Shown here: positions 17,052 through 26,457 of the stretch, in pieces
Position numbering within the stretch: the stretch's first letter is position 1
Layout: every line of letters begins with the position of its first letter
Program-made: the position numbers and the translations under genes
NCBI RefSeq assembly: GCF_030408595.1
Contig: NZ_CP047080.1
Coordinates: 2,687,353-2,751,352 of the forward strand
Direction of reading: 5' to 3'
DNA from: Corynebacterium canis
GTDB lineage: Bacteria > Actinomycetota > Actinomycetes > Mycobacteriales > Mycobacteriaceae
DNA length: 64,000 bases
The notes under the pieces: model-generated
Databases searched by the model: none
Seen by the model: the letters and a program-made list of their open reading frames with translations, nothing else
Told to the model about the DNA's origin: nothing

Positions 17052-19460
17052 CTACTTCTCGTCTTCCCGTTCGATCTGGTCGGTGCGCTCGGGGTGCTCC
17101 GGCTGCTCATTTTCCGGCAACCGGAAACCGATCTCCTCCTGCGGCTGCTGCTGTCGCTGCTGCTGGGGGGCGGGCTGGTAGGAGCCCAACGAACCCGGGT
17201 GACGGCCATATTGCTGCTGCGGCGGCGAAGTCGGGTGCGAACCATTCGCCGGCGGCCAACCGGGCACCACCCAATCCGAAGGCGGCTGGCTGCCGCCATA
17301 GGTGCGCTGCGGCTGTTGTTGCTGCGGCGGCGCGTCGGATCCTTGGTCCTGGGGTTGTTGGTCTTGGTTGCCCTGGGCTTGGTGAGGCTGCGCACCCGGG
17401 CGCGGCGGACCGAGGCGCGACGGGCCGCCAAATTGCTGCCGCTGCTGCGCCAATTCCGCCGCCCGCTTCTCGCGCGCGGCCTTGCTGGCCTCAAGGATGC
17501 TGAACTTCTTCGGGGGCTCCTCGCCGCGTTCGATGGCCAGCTCCGTAGGGGTCTTTACCGGATCGCGATCCTTCTGGCCGGGGAACCATTCGTTTTCACC
17601 GGGGAATACCTCGATGCGTTCGCGCGGCGTTATACCTTCGAACAAAGCCTCGAGGTCGGGGCGTCGCAAAGTTTCCTTTTCCAACAACTTTTCGGCGAGG
17701 CGGTCGAGCACGTCGCGGTTATCGCGCAGGATATCGTAGGCCTCTTGGTGGGCCAAGCTAATCACGTGGCGGACCTGATCATCGATGGTCGCGGCCACCG
17801 TCTGGGAATACTCAATGCGCTCCCCCATGCCCGGCATGTGGCCGAAGGGACTGCCCTGCTCTTCGCCATATTTCACGGTGCCGATGGAAGGCGACATGCC
17901 GTACTCCGTAACCATCGCGCGGGCGATCTTCGTGGCCTGCTCGATGTCATTCGACGCCCCCGTGGTGGGCTCGCCGAACACCAATTCCTCCGCCGCGCGG
18001 CCGCCCATGGCGAACACGATGCGTGCGAACAATTCGGCGCGGTTATACATCCCCTTATCGTCCTCATCGGCCGTCATTGCGAAACCGCCGGTGCGGCCGC
18101 GGGCGAGGATGGTCACCTTATATACGCGCTCGATATCCTTCATGGCCCAGGCGGCGAGGGTGTGCCCGCCCTCGTGATACGCAGTGACCTTCTTCTCCTT
18201 CTCGGAGATCACCTTGCTACTGCGGCGCGGGCCGCCAATCACACGGTCCGTAGCCTCCTCCAGCGCATCCGCCGTAATCACCGTGCCACCGATGCGGGCG
18301 GTAAGCAGCGCGGCCTCATTCAACACATTCGCCAGGTCCGCGCCCGACATCCCGGCGGTGCGCTTCGCCAATGCGTGCAGGTCCGCATCCTTAGCAAAAG
18401 GTTTCCCCTTGGCGTGTACTTCCAGGATCTGCTCGCGGCCCTTGAGGTCCGGGTTGGACACGGGGATCTGGCGGTCGAAGCGGCCCGGGCGAAGCAGCGC
18501 CTGGTCGAGGATATCCGGGCGGTTGGTGGCGGCGATCAGGATCACGCCTTGGCGGTCGCCGAAACCATCCATCTCCACGAGGAGCTGGTTCAAGGTCTGC
18601 TCGCGCTCGTCGTGTCCGCCGCCCATGCCGGAGCCACGTTGGCGGCCCACGGCGTCGATCTCATCAACGAAAATAATGCAGGGGCTGTTTTCCTTCGCCT
18701 GCTTAAATAGGTCACGCACGCGGGAGGCGCCGACGCCCACGAACATTTCTACGAAGTCGGAACCGGAAATGGAATAGAACGGCACCCCAGCCTCGCCCGC
18801 GACGGCGCGCGCAAGGAGGGTTTTACCCGTGCCGGGCGGGCCGAACAACAGCACGCCACGGGGGATTTTGGCGCCCAAAGCCTCGTAGCGGGCGGGGTCT
18901 TGCAGGAAATCCTTGATCTCGTGGAGTTCGTCCACAGCTTCGTCCGCACCGGCCACGTCCGCAAACGTGTTTGTGGGCATGTCCTTGGTTAATTCCTTGG
19001 CGCGGGAGCCGCCGAACCCGAACATGCTCATGCCGCCGCCCTGCACGCGGCTGAACACCCACATCATTAACCCGAAGATAATGAGAATGGGCAGCATGGT
19101 GGTGATGAGCGTGTAAAAGAAACCCTCACGAGTCACCGAGGTGGTGTATTTCTCGGTTTCGGCGCTGGCGACTTTATCAAAAATCAGCGGGGCCGTCCGG
19201 GCTGGATAATCCGCAATGATTTCCTTGACGCCTTCGCGCTCATCAACGGTGATTTCCTTTTTCAGCTTTAATCGGAGGCGCTGTTCGCGGTCCTCGATTT
19301 TGGCTTCCGCAACGTTTTTCAATTCCAGTTGTTTGATCGCAACTGAGGTATCCACGCGTTGGAAGCTCCGGGAATCATCCGTTAGCACAGTAATTGCGAA
19401 CAAGGTCATAAGGACCACGGCAGCGATACCGCCGTACTTCAGCAATTTCTTGTTATCCAT
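17052..19460 (-). CDS. ftsH: ATP-dependent zinc metalloprotease FtsH
   Basis: A membrane-anchored AAA+ protease that degrades damaged or regulated membrane and cytosolic proteins. In its 802 residues, membrane segments lie near 10-26 and 114-136. The AAA domain has Walker A GPPGTGKT (207-214), Walker B IIFVDEID and the second-region-of-homology arginines after ATNRPD. The zinc motif HEGGH is at 429-433, with G in place of the more usual A. The last about 180 residues form a Pro/Gln-rich tail typical of actinobacterial FtsH. It stands first in the folate operon, as elsewhere in corynebacteria and mycobacteria. Confidence 0.96.
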   Translation of the reverse strand: MDNKKLLKYGGIAAVVLMTLFAITVLTDDSRSFQRVDTSVAIKQLELKNVAEAKIEDREQRLRLKLKKEITVDEREGVKEIIADYPARTAPLIFDKVASAETEKYTTSVTREGFFYTLITTMLPILIIFGLMMWVFSRVQGGGMSMFGFGGSRAKELTKDMPTNTFADVAGADEAVDELHEIKDFLQDPARYEALGAKIPRGVLLFGPPGTGKTLLARAVAGEAGVPFYSISGSDFVEMFVGVGASRVRDLFKQAKENSPCIIFVDEIDAVGRQRGSGMGGGHDEREQTLNQLLVEMDGFGDRQGVILIAATNRPDILDQALLRPGRFDRQIPVSNPDLKGREQILEVHAKGKPFAKDADLHALAKRTAGMSGADLANVLNEAALLTARIGGTVITADALEEATDRVIGGPRRSSKVISEKEKKVTAYHEGGHTLAAWAMKDIERVYKVTILARGRTGGFAMTADEDDKGMYNRAELFARIVFAMGGRAAEELVFGEPTTGASNDIEQATKIARAMVTEYGMSPSIGTVKYGEEQGSPFGHMPGMGERIEYSQTVAATIDDQVRHVISLAHQEAYDILRDNRDVLDRLAEKLLEKETLRRPDLEALFEGITPRERIEVFPGENEWFPGQKDRDPVKTPTELAIERGEEPPKKFSILEASKAAREKRAAELAQQRQQFGGPSRLGPPRPGAQPHQAQGNQDQQPQDQGSDAPPQQQQPQRTYGGSQPPSDWVVPGWPPANGSHPTSPPQQQYGRHPGSLGSYQPAPQQQRQQQPQEEIGFRLPENEQPEHPERTDQIEREDEK

Positions 19461-19717
19461 GGGGCTGCCGCTCGGGGGCCTTTCTACTTAGCACACGCAT
19501 CATTTACTTTACGTAACGCGTTCCCAGCCTACTTCGTTCCTTCGTACACCGTGCAACGCCGTGCCAGCTACACCTGACGCTTTCGCCGCGTGTTCACGTG
19601 TATCAACCGAAAATGCGCTATGACAATAGCTTTTTGTTATGCAACGGGCAGAAACAAAAATCTAAGCTAGACTCTGGTCATTTCACTCTAACAACGTAAG
19701 CATGAGAGAACCTAGCC

Positions 19718-21151
19718 GTGAATGCTGTCGCACAAAAACTCCTTTTGTGGGTCCTTGTGATTTCCACAATGGTGATGATCCTCAACGAAACCCTCTTGGG
19801 TGTCGCCCTACCGACCATTTCGGAGGATTTCCACGTCACCGCCGCAACAGTACAGTGGCTGACCACGGGTTTCCTATTGGTTATGGCGATTGTAATCCCG
19901 CTGACAGGCTGGCTGCTACAACGCTTTTCCACCCGCACCATGTTCGTCGCCGCCCTCGCCCTGTTCACCCTCGGCACGGTGACCTCCGCCCTCGCACCGG
20001 TGTTTGGGGTGTTGCTACTCGGACGCATGATCCAAGCGATCGGCACCGCAATCATTATTCCGCTCCTCATGACGGTCGCGCTGACTATCGTGCCACCGGA
20101 ACGCCGGGGTGCCACGATGGGTCTGATAGGCGTCGTCATTTCCGTTGCACCTGCGTTGGGGCCCACCGTGTCCGGCGTAATCCTGAGCACGTTTACGTGG
20201 CACTGGCTGTTCTGGCTGATCCTGCCGATCGTTCTACTATGCTTGGCGGTGGGCGCTCGCTATACCCACAACGTGTCAGAACATACGCACACGAAACTTG
20301 ACGTGGCATCCATTCCCCTGTCCGCGGTGGGTTTTGGCGGCGTCGTCTATGGCCTCTCCCAACTTGGCGACGCCGTGGAACACCACAACCCAACACCGTT
20401 TATCGTTCTAGCGCTCGGCGTAGTCTTTGTTGGTGTCTTTGTCTTCCGCCAAATCAAACTCGGCAAACGCGGCGAAGCCTTGCTGGACATGCAACCGTTC
20501 CGCTTTCCGGTGTTCCGAGTCGCCGTGATCGCCATCGGCTGCAGCATGGGGGTGCTCCTAGGCACAGCGGTGGTGCTGCCCTTCTTCCTACAAAACGCAC
20601 TAGGCGCATCCGCGCTGGCCACAGGCCTGCTGATGCTGCCCGGAGGGCTCCTGCAAGGGTTGGTCAGCCCTGGGATCGGCCGGCTTTACGACTCTATCGG
20701 TCCCCGCCGCCTAGTTATCCCCGGTGCCGTCGGGCTGCTCACCGCCTCAGTCGCATTATCCCTGTTGGGTACGGGCACCAGCCTGTATGTGGTGCTGGCA
20801 TGCCACATGCTCCTGTGCCTGAGCTTGGCCTTTGTAATGACCCCCATGATGACCGACGGTTTGAGCGTTCTCCCCCAACAGCTTTACAGCCACGGATCCG
20901 CCATCTTAAACACCCTGCAGCAATTGGGCGGCGCGGCGGGCACCGCCCTGCTCGTTGCCACCATGACTATTGCCGCCCAGAATGCCGGTTCGGCCTCTGC
21001 CACGGATACCGACAGTTCCGTTCTTGCCCGCGAAGTCGCCACCGCCGCCGGCACCTCCACCGCCTTTATGGTTGGCGCTGCCCTGGCCCTTATCGCGTTA
21101 GTGACCACCTTGTTCACCAAATCCCGCCCGGCGTCCCCCGCCGCCGCGTAG
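19718..21151 (+). CDS. MFS multidrug exporter, DHA2 (EmrB/QacA) type
   Basis: A 477-residue integral membrane protein with about 14 hydrophobic segments. It has the family motifs NETLLGVALPTI in helix 1, WLTTGFLLVMA, GRMIQAIGTAIIIPLLMTV (motif B-like) and GPTVSGVIL (motif C, antiporter signature). Such proteins pump drugs or metabolites out in exchange for protons; the substrate cannot be told. The GTG at 19718 (MNAVAQKLL) is used as start. It stands alone between ftsH (divergent) and a repeat-rich gap, and converges on hpt. Confidence 0.85.
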   Translation: MNAVAQKLLLWVLVISTMVMILNETLLGVALPTISEDFHVTAATVQWLTTGFLLVMAIVIPLTGWLLQRFSTRTMFVAALALFTLGTVTSALAPVFGVLLLGRMIQAIGTAIIIPLLMTVALTIVPPERRGATMGLIGVVISVAPALGPTVSGVILSTFTWHWLFWLILPIVLLCLAVGARYTHNVSEHTHTKLDVASIPLSAVGFGGVVYGLSQLGDAVEHHNPTPFIVLALGVVFVGVFVFRQIKLGKRGEALLDMQPFRFPVFRVAVIAIGCSMGVLLGTAVVLPFFLQNALGASALATGLLMLPGGLLQGLVSPGIGRLYDSIGPRRLVIPGAVGLLTASVALSLLGTGTSLYVVLACHMLLCLSLAFVMTPMMTDGLSVLPQQLYSHGSAILNTLQQLGGAAGTALLVATMTIAAQNAGSASATDTDSSVLAREVATAAGTSTAFMVGAALALIALVTTLFTKSRPASPAAA

Positions 21152-21180
21152 GGTTTATGCCTTGGTTGCTTGCGGGGAGG

Positions 21181-21253
21181 CGGGTTGGCCTCGGTAGGTA
21201 GGCGGGCGGACCTCGGCGGGTTGGCCGGCGGGCCTCGGCGGGTGAGTTGGCTG
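21181..21253. repeat. GC-rich simple repeat (GGCGGG/TTGGCC variants)
   Basis: Imperfect reiterations of TTGGCC(T/G)CGG and GGCGGGCGGACC after the exporter gene. Low-complexity sequence with no gene sense. Confidence 0.5.
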
Positions 21254-21260
21254 GCCGTAA

Positions 21261-21545
21261 GCGCGCTGTGGCGATAGGTTGTGTGCTGCGCATGAAGTTT
21301 TTTACACACGAAACGCCGATTCTGTGTAATTTTCATCATCCGGGGCCGCCCAGGGCCGCCAGCGCGATATGTTTTACACAGATTTCGGGATTTTGATGTA
21401 AAAAATATCGGTAGACACCGTTCAACTCTGGTTTAGGCAATTGGTTGTGGGCGACCTACCACATCAAAATGGAGCAATTAAGGGAAGTTGGCCATAGTCG
21501 ACTAAGGGTAGCGGATTTCGAGGGCTTAGCGGGGCTGCTACGACG
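21261..21545 (+). repeat. Five-copy hairpin repeat, copy B
   Basis: Almost identical to copy A from the GCGCGCTGTGG start through both hairpins (one base changed in the 14-bp stem, ATATGTTTT), and closely matching copy D in the tail after CAAAATGG. It lies in the convergent gap between the exporter and hpt. Confidence 0.85.
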
Positions 21546-21790
21546 AAAGTTTTCTATTGGCCAAAATATATGGTTTTATATGCGCTACTGGGTCACAAGC
21601 TGCGGGCCCAGAATTAGGATTTGCCGGTATCGAGGTGGCGAATCCTGTCGGGTTTCTAGCGCCACCAATCTCACGGCGCCAACCTTTGCGCCACATATTA
21701 TAACTTCATAGCTTTTGCCAAAATCTACCGAGCATCAGAGCTTCAACCACGCAGAAGTGCAGAACACATCTTGCACCTTGACTCGTTGAG

Positions 21791-21868
21791 CGGCGGACCG
21801 TCGGTGAGCGGCGGACCGTCGGTGGCGATGGCACAAACCGGGTGATCGGCGGGCCGTCGAGTGGCTGA
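21791..21868. repeat. Short tandem repeat GAGCGGCGGACCGTCGGT
   Basis: Two adjacent copies of GAGCGGCGGACCGTCGGT and a degenerate third (GGCGGGCCGTCGAGT) lie just before hairpin-repeat copy C. The rest of 21546..21790 contains no gene. Confidence 0.55.
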
Positions 21869-21872
21869 CAGG

Positions 21873-22155
21873 GCGCTGTGGCGATAGGTTGTGTGCTGCA
21901 CATGAAGTTTTTTACACACGAAACGCCGATTCTGTGTAATTTTCATCATCCGGGGCCGCCCAGGGCCGCCAGCGCGATATTTTTTACACAGATTTCGGGA
22001 TTTTGATGTAAAAAATATCGGTAGACACCGTTCAACTCTGGTTTAGACAATTGGTTGTGGGCGGCCTACCACATCAAAATGACGCAATTACGAGAATCCG
22101 GCCATGGTTCAACATGGGTAGCGGATTTCGAGGGCTTAGCGGGGCTGCTACGGCG
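21873..22155 (+). repeat. Five-copy hairpin repeat, copy C
   Basis: Same start, both hairpins and the GTAGACACCGTTCAAC segment as copies A and B, 330 bases after copy B in the same orientation. It ends about 50 bases before the hpt stop. Confidence 0.85.
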
Positions 22156-22205
22156 AATGTCAAAATGGCGGGCCGCCCCACTAAACCAGAACCCCGCCTA
22201 GCCGG

Positions 22206-22793
22206 TTATTCGCCGGCGTAGACGCGGGAGTGGAGGGTGCCCACGAAGGGGAGGTCGCGGTAGCGTTCTGCGTAGTCCAGGCCGTAGCCGATGACGAATT
22301 CGTTGGGGATGTCGAAACCAATGTCGAACAGGGTGACCTTGGTTTTTACCGCTTCCGGCTTGCGCAGGAGGGTGACCACTTCGAGGGATTTGGGGCCGCG
22401 GTTGCGCAGGTTCTTCACCAGCCAGGAAAGGGTAAGGCCGGAATCGATGATGTCTTCGACGATCAGAACGTTTTTGCCCTTGATGTCACGATCCAAGTCC
22501 TTGAGGATGCGCACCACGCCGGAGGAGGTGGAGGCGTTTCCATACGAGGAGACTGCCATGAATTCCAGCTGGCTCGGGATGCTCAGCGCGCGGGCGAAGT
22601 CGGTGATAAAGAAGGCGGCACCTTTGAGCACGCACACGAGGATGAGGTCGTCCGGTTCGTCGTGGTAGTGTTCGGATACTCGGTCGGCAAGCTCCTGGAT
22701 ACGGTGTTTCAGCTGCTCTTCACTGATCAAAACCGATTCGATGTCGTTACCGTAGCGCTCTGTGGGGACGTTGAAGTCTTTGGTGTCGTGCAT
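22206..22793 (-). CDS. hpt: Hypoxanthine phosphoribosyltransferase
   Basis: Salvages hypoxanthine or guanine with PRPP to give IMP or GMP. The 195-residue protein has [19 protein letters not shown], the PRPP motif [17 protein letters not shown], and the C-terminal [14 protein letters not shown]. The ATG at 22793 ([15 protein letters not shown]) gives the normal length. It lies 25 bases after tilS on the same strand, the conserved actinobacterial dacB-tilS-hpt order. Confidence 0.94.
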   Translation of the reverse strand: MHDTKDFNVPTERYGNDIESVLISEEQLKHRIQELADRVSEHYHDEPDDLILVCVLKGAAFFITDFARALSIPSQLEFMAVSSYGNASTSSGVVRILKDLDRDIKGKNVLIVEDIIDSGLTLSWLVKNLRNRGPKSLEVVTLLRKPEAVKTKVTLFDIGFDIPNEFVIGYGLDYAERYRDLPFVGTLHSRVYAGE

Positions 22794-22818
22794 GGTGTGG
22801 TGGGCACCCTTCGAAAAA

Positions 22819-23742
22819 TCAGCGGTCACGCGTTGAATGAGACACTGAAAGAATGCCACCTCTTCGCCGAACAGCCAAGCCTTGTGCACCAACTAATACC
22901 TCGCCTTGGCCGTGCCAGTCCGTGACCAGGCGCTCGATAGCGGAGATGGTGTCGCCTTTCACCTGCGCATTATGGTGATGTAACCACGCGGCGATGAGTT
23001 GCCTGCGGCGCGCTGGGTGAACTTGCAATTCGGCAATTTCGAGGGTGTCTCCCACCACGATGCCCTCCTGCACAAACGAGTGTGCGAGCGCAGCGTCAGC
23101 GGCGGCTTGCGCAAAGGCGGGAACGCAATCTCCGCCGATGATTTCGTTTAACACCGGCAACACCTGTTTGCGCAGCGCCACCCGGCGGAAACGGGTGTCT
23201 TCATTATGCGGATCCCGCCAGTATTCGAACCCCAGTTCCTCACACGCCGCGACCGTGTCGGCCCGCCGCACCCCCAGCAGGGGCCGCACGATATTGCCCC
23301 GGCGCGATTGCATGCCGGTCACGCGGCCGCGCAGCGCGCTGAGCAGCAGGGTTTCGGCCTGATCGTCCATGGTGTGCCCCACCCATATATCCCGCCCGGC
23401 GGCGAATTCTTCCAAGGCGGCGTACCGGGAGCGGCGGGCGGCGGCTTCCATGCCTTCGTCGGCGGTCGGGACGTCGATACGCACGATGGTGCTGGGGCAA
23501 CCACAGCGGGCGGCAAGAGCGGCGGCGTGTTGCGCGACCTCGGCGCTGCGTTTCTGCAGGTCATGGTCAATGATCACGGCGTGCGCAGGCGCCCCTTCGG
23601 CGCGGGCGGCGGCCACAAGCGCGACGGAATCCGGACCGCCGGAAAGGCCGATGATCGGAACCGGCCCCTCCGCAAATGGTCGAACAGCCAGGCGAACGCG
23701 AAGGAAGGCGGGGCTGACGCGGGGCCAAAACGGCGCGGTCAT
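22819..23742 (-). CDS. tilS: tRNA(Ile)-lysidine synthetase
   Basis: Modifies the wobble cytidine of tRNA-Ile(CAU) to lysidine so that it reads AUA; essential in most bacteria. The 307-residue protein has the PP-loop [17 protein letters not shown], the [13 protein letters not shown] signature and [19 protein letters not shown]. It overlaps the dacB stop by 4 bases (ATGA). Confidence 0.93.
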   Translation of the reverse strand: MTAPFWPRVSPAFLRVRLAVRPFAEGPVPIIGLSGGPDSVALVAAARAEGAPAHAVIIDHDLQKRSAEVAQHAAALAARCGCPSTIVRIDVPTADEGMEAAARRSRYAALEEFAAGRDIWVGHTMDDQAETLLLSALRGRVTGMQSRRGNIVRPLLGVRRADTVAACEELGFEYWRDPHNEDTRFRRVALRKQVLPVLNEIIGGDCVPAFAQAAADAALAHSFVQEGIVVGDTLEIAELQVHPARRRQLIAAWLHHHNAQVKGDTISAIERLVTDWHGQGEVLVGAQGLAVRRRGGILSVSHSTRDR

Positions 23743-24956
23743 CGCAACGCGGTGGTGAGGGCATCGAGGGCGGCGCGAGCGGCCAACACTTCGGAGCCAT
23801 TAGAGATCAATGCGAACGTGTAAACCACACCTTCTTTCGAAGTAACGGTTCCGGCTAACGACGACGTGTCCGTCAGCGTGCCCGTCTTCGCGCGCACCCA
23901 GCCCTCGCCGTCCGTATCGTTAAATCGGGTTTTCAGGGTGCCGGTGCCGCCCGCCACGGGGAGCGTGTAAATCAGGTCGCGCAATTGGTCGCTTGTCACG
24001 GCCTTTAACATGATGTTATCCAGGATTTTCGCGGTGAGCAGGTTGTCCGTGGACAGGCCGGAGCAATCCTCCACCTTGGCGCCCGTGAGGTCGATACCGT
24101 TTTCTTTGAGCACCTTGGTCACGGCGCTCGGCGGGTTGGTGCCACCGGAGGAATCCACCGCCAGCGCCACCTCGCGGCCGATGGACTCGGCGACCACATT
24201 GTCGCTCTCCAGCATCATATGGCGCAGCCGTTCAAACAGGGGTTTGGATTCGATGCTGGTCAGCTCCTTGCCCTCGGAGCCGCTGGTATACCCAAAGCTG
24301 GTGGCGCCGATGCGATCCGCCACGCCCTTAGCCACGTCCAGCCCGGGCGTCGCGGAACGCGGGCTTTGCTCAAGCATCACGGGCTCCATGGGCGCGATAA
24401 ACCCGGCGCCGATATCGGCGGGGTCCCACGACGGATGCATGGGCTCCCACTTCCACGCGCTGGTATCCACCAGCACCTGGTCCGCGTTTCCGGCGGCCGC
24501 GGCAAGCTTATCCAGGTCTTCCTCGTCGAGCTGCACGTCCCCGCCGCCCTGGATCACCACCGTAGAATCGTTTTCCTGCACGAGTTTAGTGTGCACCTTA
24601 TGGTCGTGCGGCAATTTCAGCAACGCGGCCGCCGCGGTAAGCACCTTCATCGTTGAAGCCGGGCGCGCCGGCGTGTTGTCCTCCTTGCTCCACAGCGTTT
24701 CCCCGGTGGAAGCGTTGGAGATCCTGCCCACAAACTCGCCAAGCGCGGGGTCGCCCAGCAGCTCGTCGAGGTTTTTCGGCGGTTCGCCGGTGTTGTCGGC
24801 CTTCTGCACAACCTGTTTCACCACGGGAATCGCTATTGGTGGGTCGTGTTGGATGGCTTTCTGCTCGGCGGCTTTAAAGCCGGCGTATCCGGCGACCGAA
24901 CCGACGCCGAGCATTGCTACCACCACTGTGGCCGCCCACCATTTTGATCCTGCCAT
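23739..24956 (-). CDS. dacB: D-alanyl-D-alanine carboxypeptidase/endopeptidase, PBP4 family
   Basis: Trims or cuts peptidoglycan peptides outside the membrane. About 405 residues with a hydrophobic N-terminal anchor (ATVVVAMLGVGSVAGYAGF). The penicillin-binding triad is present: RPASTMKVLTA (SxxK), SDNVVAE (SxN) and AKTGTL (KTG), in the spacing of the S13 (PBP4) group. The ATG at 24956 is preferred since GGAG lies about 9 bases ahead; an in-frame TTG is 5 codons upstream. Divergent from ppa. Confidence 0.9.
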   Translation of the reverse strand: MAGSKWWAATVVVAMLGVGSVAGYAGFKAAEQKAIQHDPPIAIPVVKQVVQKADNTGEPPKNLDELLGDPALGEFVGRISNASTGETLWSKEDNTPARPASTMKVLTAAAALLKLPHDHKVHTKLVQENDSTVVIQGGGDVQLDEEDLDKLAAAAGNADQVLVDTSAWKWEPMHPSWDPADIGAGFIAPMEPVMLEQSPRSATPGLDVAKGVADRIGATSFGYTSGSEGKELTSIESKPLFERLRHMMLESDNVVAESIGREVALAVDSSGGTNPPSAVTKVLKENGIDLTGAKVEDCSGLSTDNLLTAKILDNIMLKAVTSDQLRDLIYTLPVAGGTGTLKTRFNDTDGEGWVRAKTGTLTDTSSLAGTVTSKEGVVYTFALISNGSEVLAARAALDALTTALR

Positions 24957-25057
24957 GCTAGCTTTCTCCAATCGGTCCCGACATTTCCACCCAGGGTAGA
25001 CAGCGCTAGGATAGTCGGGAAACCAAAACCTTTCTGAGTTGTAAGGACGTGCGCTAT

Positions 25058-25534
25058 ATGAGCATTGAAGTCACCATTGAAATCCCTAAGGGATCCCGCA
25101 ACAAGTACGAGGTAGACCACGAATCCGGGAAAGTGTACCTCGATCGCTACCTGTTTACCCCTATGGCCTACCCACTCGACTACGGTTTCATTGATCACAC
25201 CCTCGGCGAGGACGGCGATCCGCTGGACGCCCTCGTGATCCTGCCGGAGCCCGTGTTCCCCGGCGTGATCGTCAAGGCGCGCCCGGTTGGCGTGTTCAAG
25301 ATGACGGACGAGGCCGGCGGCGATGACAAGCTGTTGTGCGTTTTGGATGACCCGCGCTGGGAGCACTTCCAGGACGTCGCCGACGTTTCCGCGTTCCTCC
25401 GCGATGAGATCGAACACTTCTTCGTCCACTACAAGGACCTCGAGCCGAACAAAGAGGTGACCGGTTCCGGCTGGGGTGACCGCGCCGAGGCCGAGCGCAT
25501 TTATGACGAAGCCGTCGCCCGGTACGGAAAGTAG
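25058..25534 (+). CDS. ppa: Inorganic pyrophosphatase
   Basis: Hydrolyses pyrophosphate and so pulls biosynthetic reactions forward. The 158-residue family I enzyme begins [20 protein letters not shown] and has [23 protein letters not shown] with the metal-binding Asp residues and the C-terminal [16 protein letters not shown] -10 element at 25007..25012 probably serves it. Divergent from dacB, as commonly seen in corynebacteria. Confidence 0.96.
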   Translation: MSIEVTIEIPKGSRNKYEVDHESGKVYLDRYLFTPMAYPLDYGFIDHTLGEDGDPLDALVILPEPVFPGVIVKARPVGVFKMTDEAGGDDKLLCVLDDPRWEHFQDVADVSAFLRDEIEHFFVHYKDLEPNKEVTGSGWGDRAEAERIYDEAVARYGK

Positions 25535-25535
25535 T

Positions 25536-25835
25536 GTGAGTTACGTCATGCGTTCCGTTTCCGTCACCGAAGTCCCCTCCGGCGTTCAGCTTATCGACGT
25601 CCGCGAAACCGACGAATTCAGCACCGGCCACGCCGCAGGTGCCCGCAATATACCGATGTCCGAGTTTCCCGGCCGCGTCGCCGAGGTAGACGCCGACCAG
25701 GATATTTACGTGATTTGCCAAGCCGGCGGCCGCTCCGCGCAGGTTTGCGAATACCTGATCGCCCGCGGCCTCGACCCCATCAATGTTACGGGCGGGACCG
25801 GGGCGTGGATCGCCGCCGGCCTACCCACGGAGTAG
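25536..25835 (+). CDS. Rhodanese-domain protein
   Basis: A single-domain rhodanese of about 99 residues. It has QLIDVRETDEFSTGHAAGARNIPM and the active-site loop VICQAGGRSAQVC with the catalytic Cys. Such proteins carry sulfur as a persulfide to acceptors that are not known here. The GTG at 25536 has GGAAAG just before it; the ATG at 25548 is an alternative. It begins 1 base after the ppa stop, so the two are probably co-transcribed. Confidence 0.88.
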   Translation: MSYVMRSVSVTEVPSGVQLIDVRETDEFSTGHAAGARNIPMSEFPGRVAEVDADQDIYVICQAGGRSAQVCEYLIARGLDPINVTGGTGAWIAAGLPTE

Positions 25836-26001
25836 CTGGGTTCCCCCTCGATGGCGCCGCCGCTAAGACCCTCGGTCCGACGCCGGCCCATCGGGGCACT
25901 CATTGGGTTCTATTACCCCTTTCCAAGTGCAAAAATAGATTAATTCATGGGTTAACTCCAGTAATTCGGTTGCCCCGAGTTTCGCGGCTACGATTGGGGC
26001 C

Positions 26002-26451
26002 ATGGGTTCCCATTCGCTTGATATCCCGTCGGATTTGCTGGCCTCCCCGTCGTTTCAGCTGGAGCGCCTGCGCCGACGTACGCGCGACCGTGTCGAAGCT
26101 GTGCTCGCCAAGGATGACACCTCGTTGCGCGGTTATTGGGTGCTCACCTGTTTGACGTCCGATGACGCCGCCAGCCAAACAACCTTGTGCAGCATCCTCG
26201 GCATGGACGCTTCCGATATGGTCCGGCTTCTCGACGCCCTGGAGGCCCGCGGTTGGTGCAAACGTACCCGCGATCCGAAGGACCGGCGCCGCCAGATTGT
26301 GGCGGCCACGAAAAAGGGCCGGAATGCCCAGAAGCGGCTGTCCGTGCTGGTCTCCCAGGCGGAGGACGCGGCGCTTGAGGAATCCACCCCGAAGCAATTG
26401 AAACAATTGCGCAAGCTCGCGCAGGCGATTTTCGCCGCCGAGGAAGCTTAG
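26002..26451 (+). CDS. MarR-family regulator
   Basis: A 149-residue winged-helix protein with SQTTLCSILGMDASDMVRLLDALEARGW as recognition region (first 20: SQTTLCSILGMDASDMVRLL) and KRTRDPKDRRRQIVAATKKG as the wing, the signature of MarR proteins. A TACGAT element just upstream leaves almost no leader, so the message may be leaderless. The synthetase gene starts 6 bases after its stop, making it the obvious candidate regulator of that gene. Confidence 0.82.
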   Translation: MGSHSLDIPSDLLASPSFQLERLRRRTRDRVEAVLAKDDTSLRGYWVLTCLTSDDAASQTTLCSILGMDASDMVRLLDALEARGWCKRTRDPKDRRRQIVAATKKGRNAQKRLSVLVSQAEDAALEESTPKQLKQLRKLAQAIFAAEEA

Positions 26452-26457
26452 GCTCGC

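Noticed and set aside
16776..18710. 644-codon plus-strand frame across ftsH
   Set aside because: Antisense of ftsH; codon use is the mirror of the real gene and no motif is recognisable.
21445..21711. 88-codon frame inside hairpin-repeat copy B
   Set aside because: The first half is shared with copy D as a repeat tail, but it lacks a ribosome site and the second half is not conserved; treated as part of the repeat.
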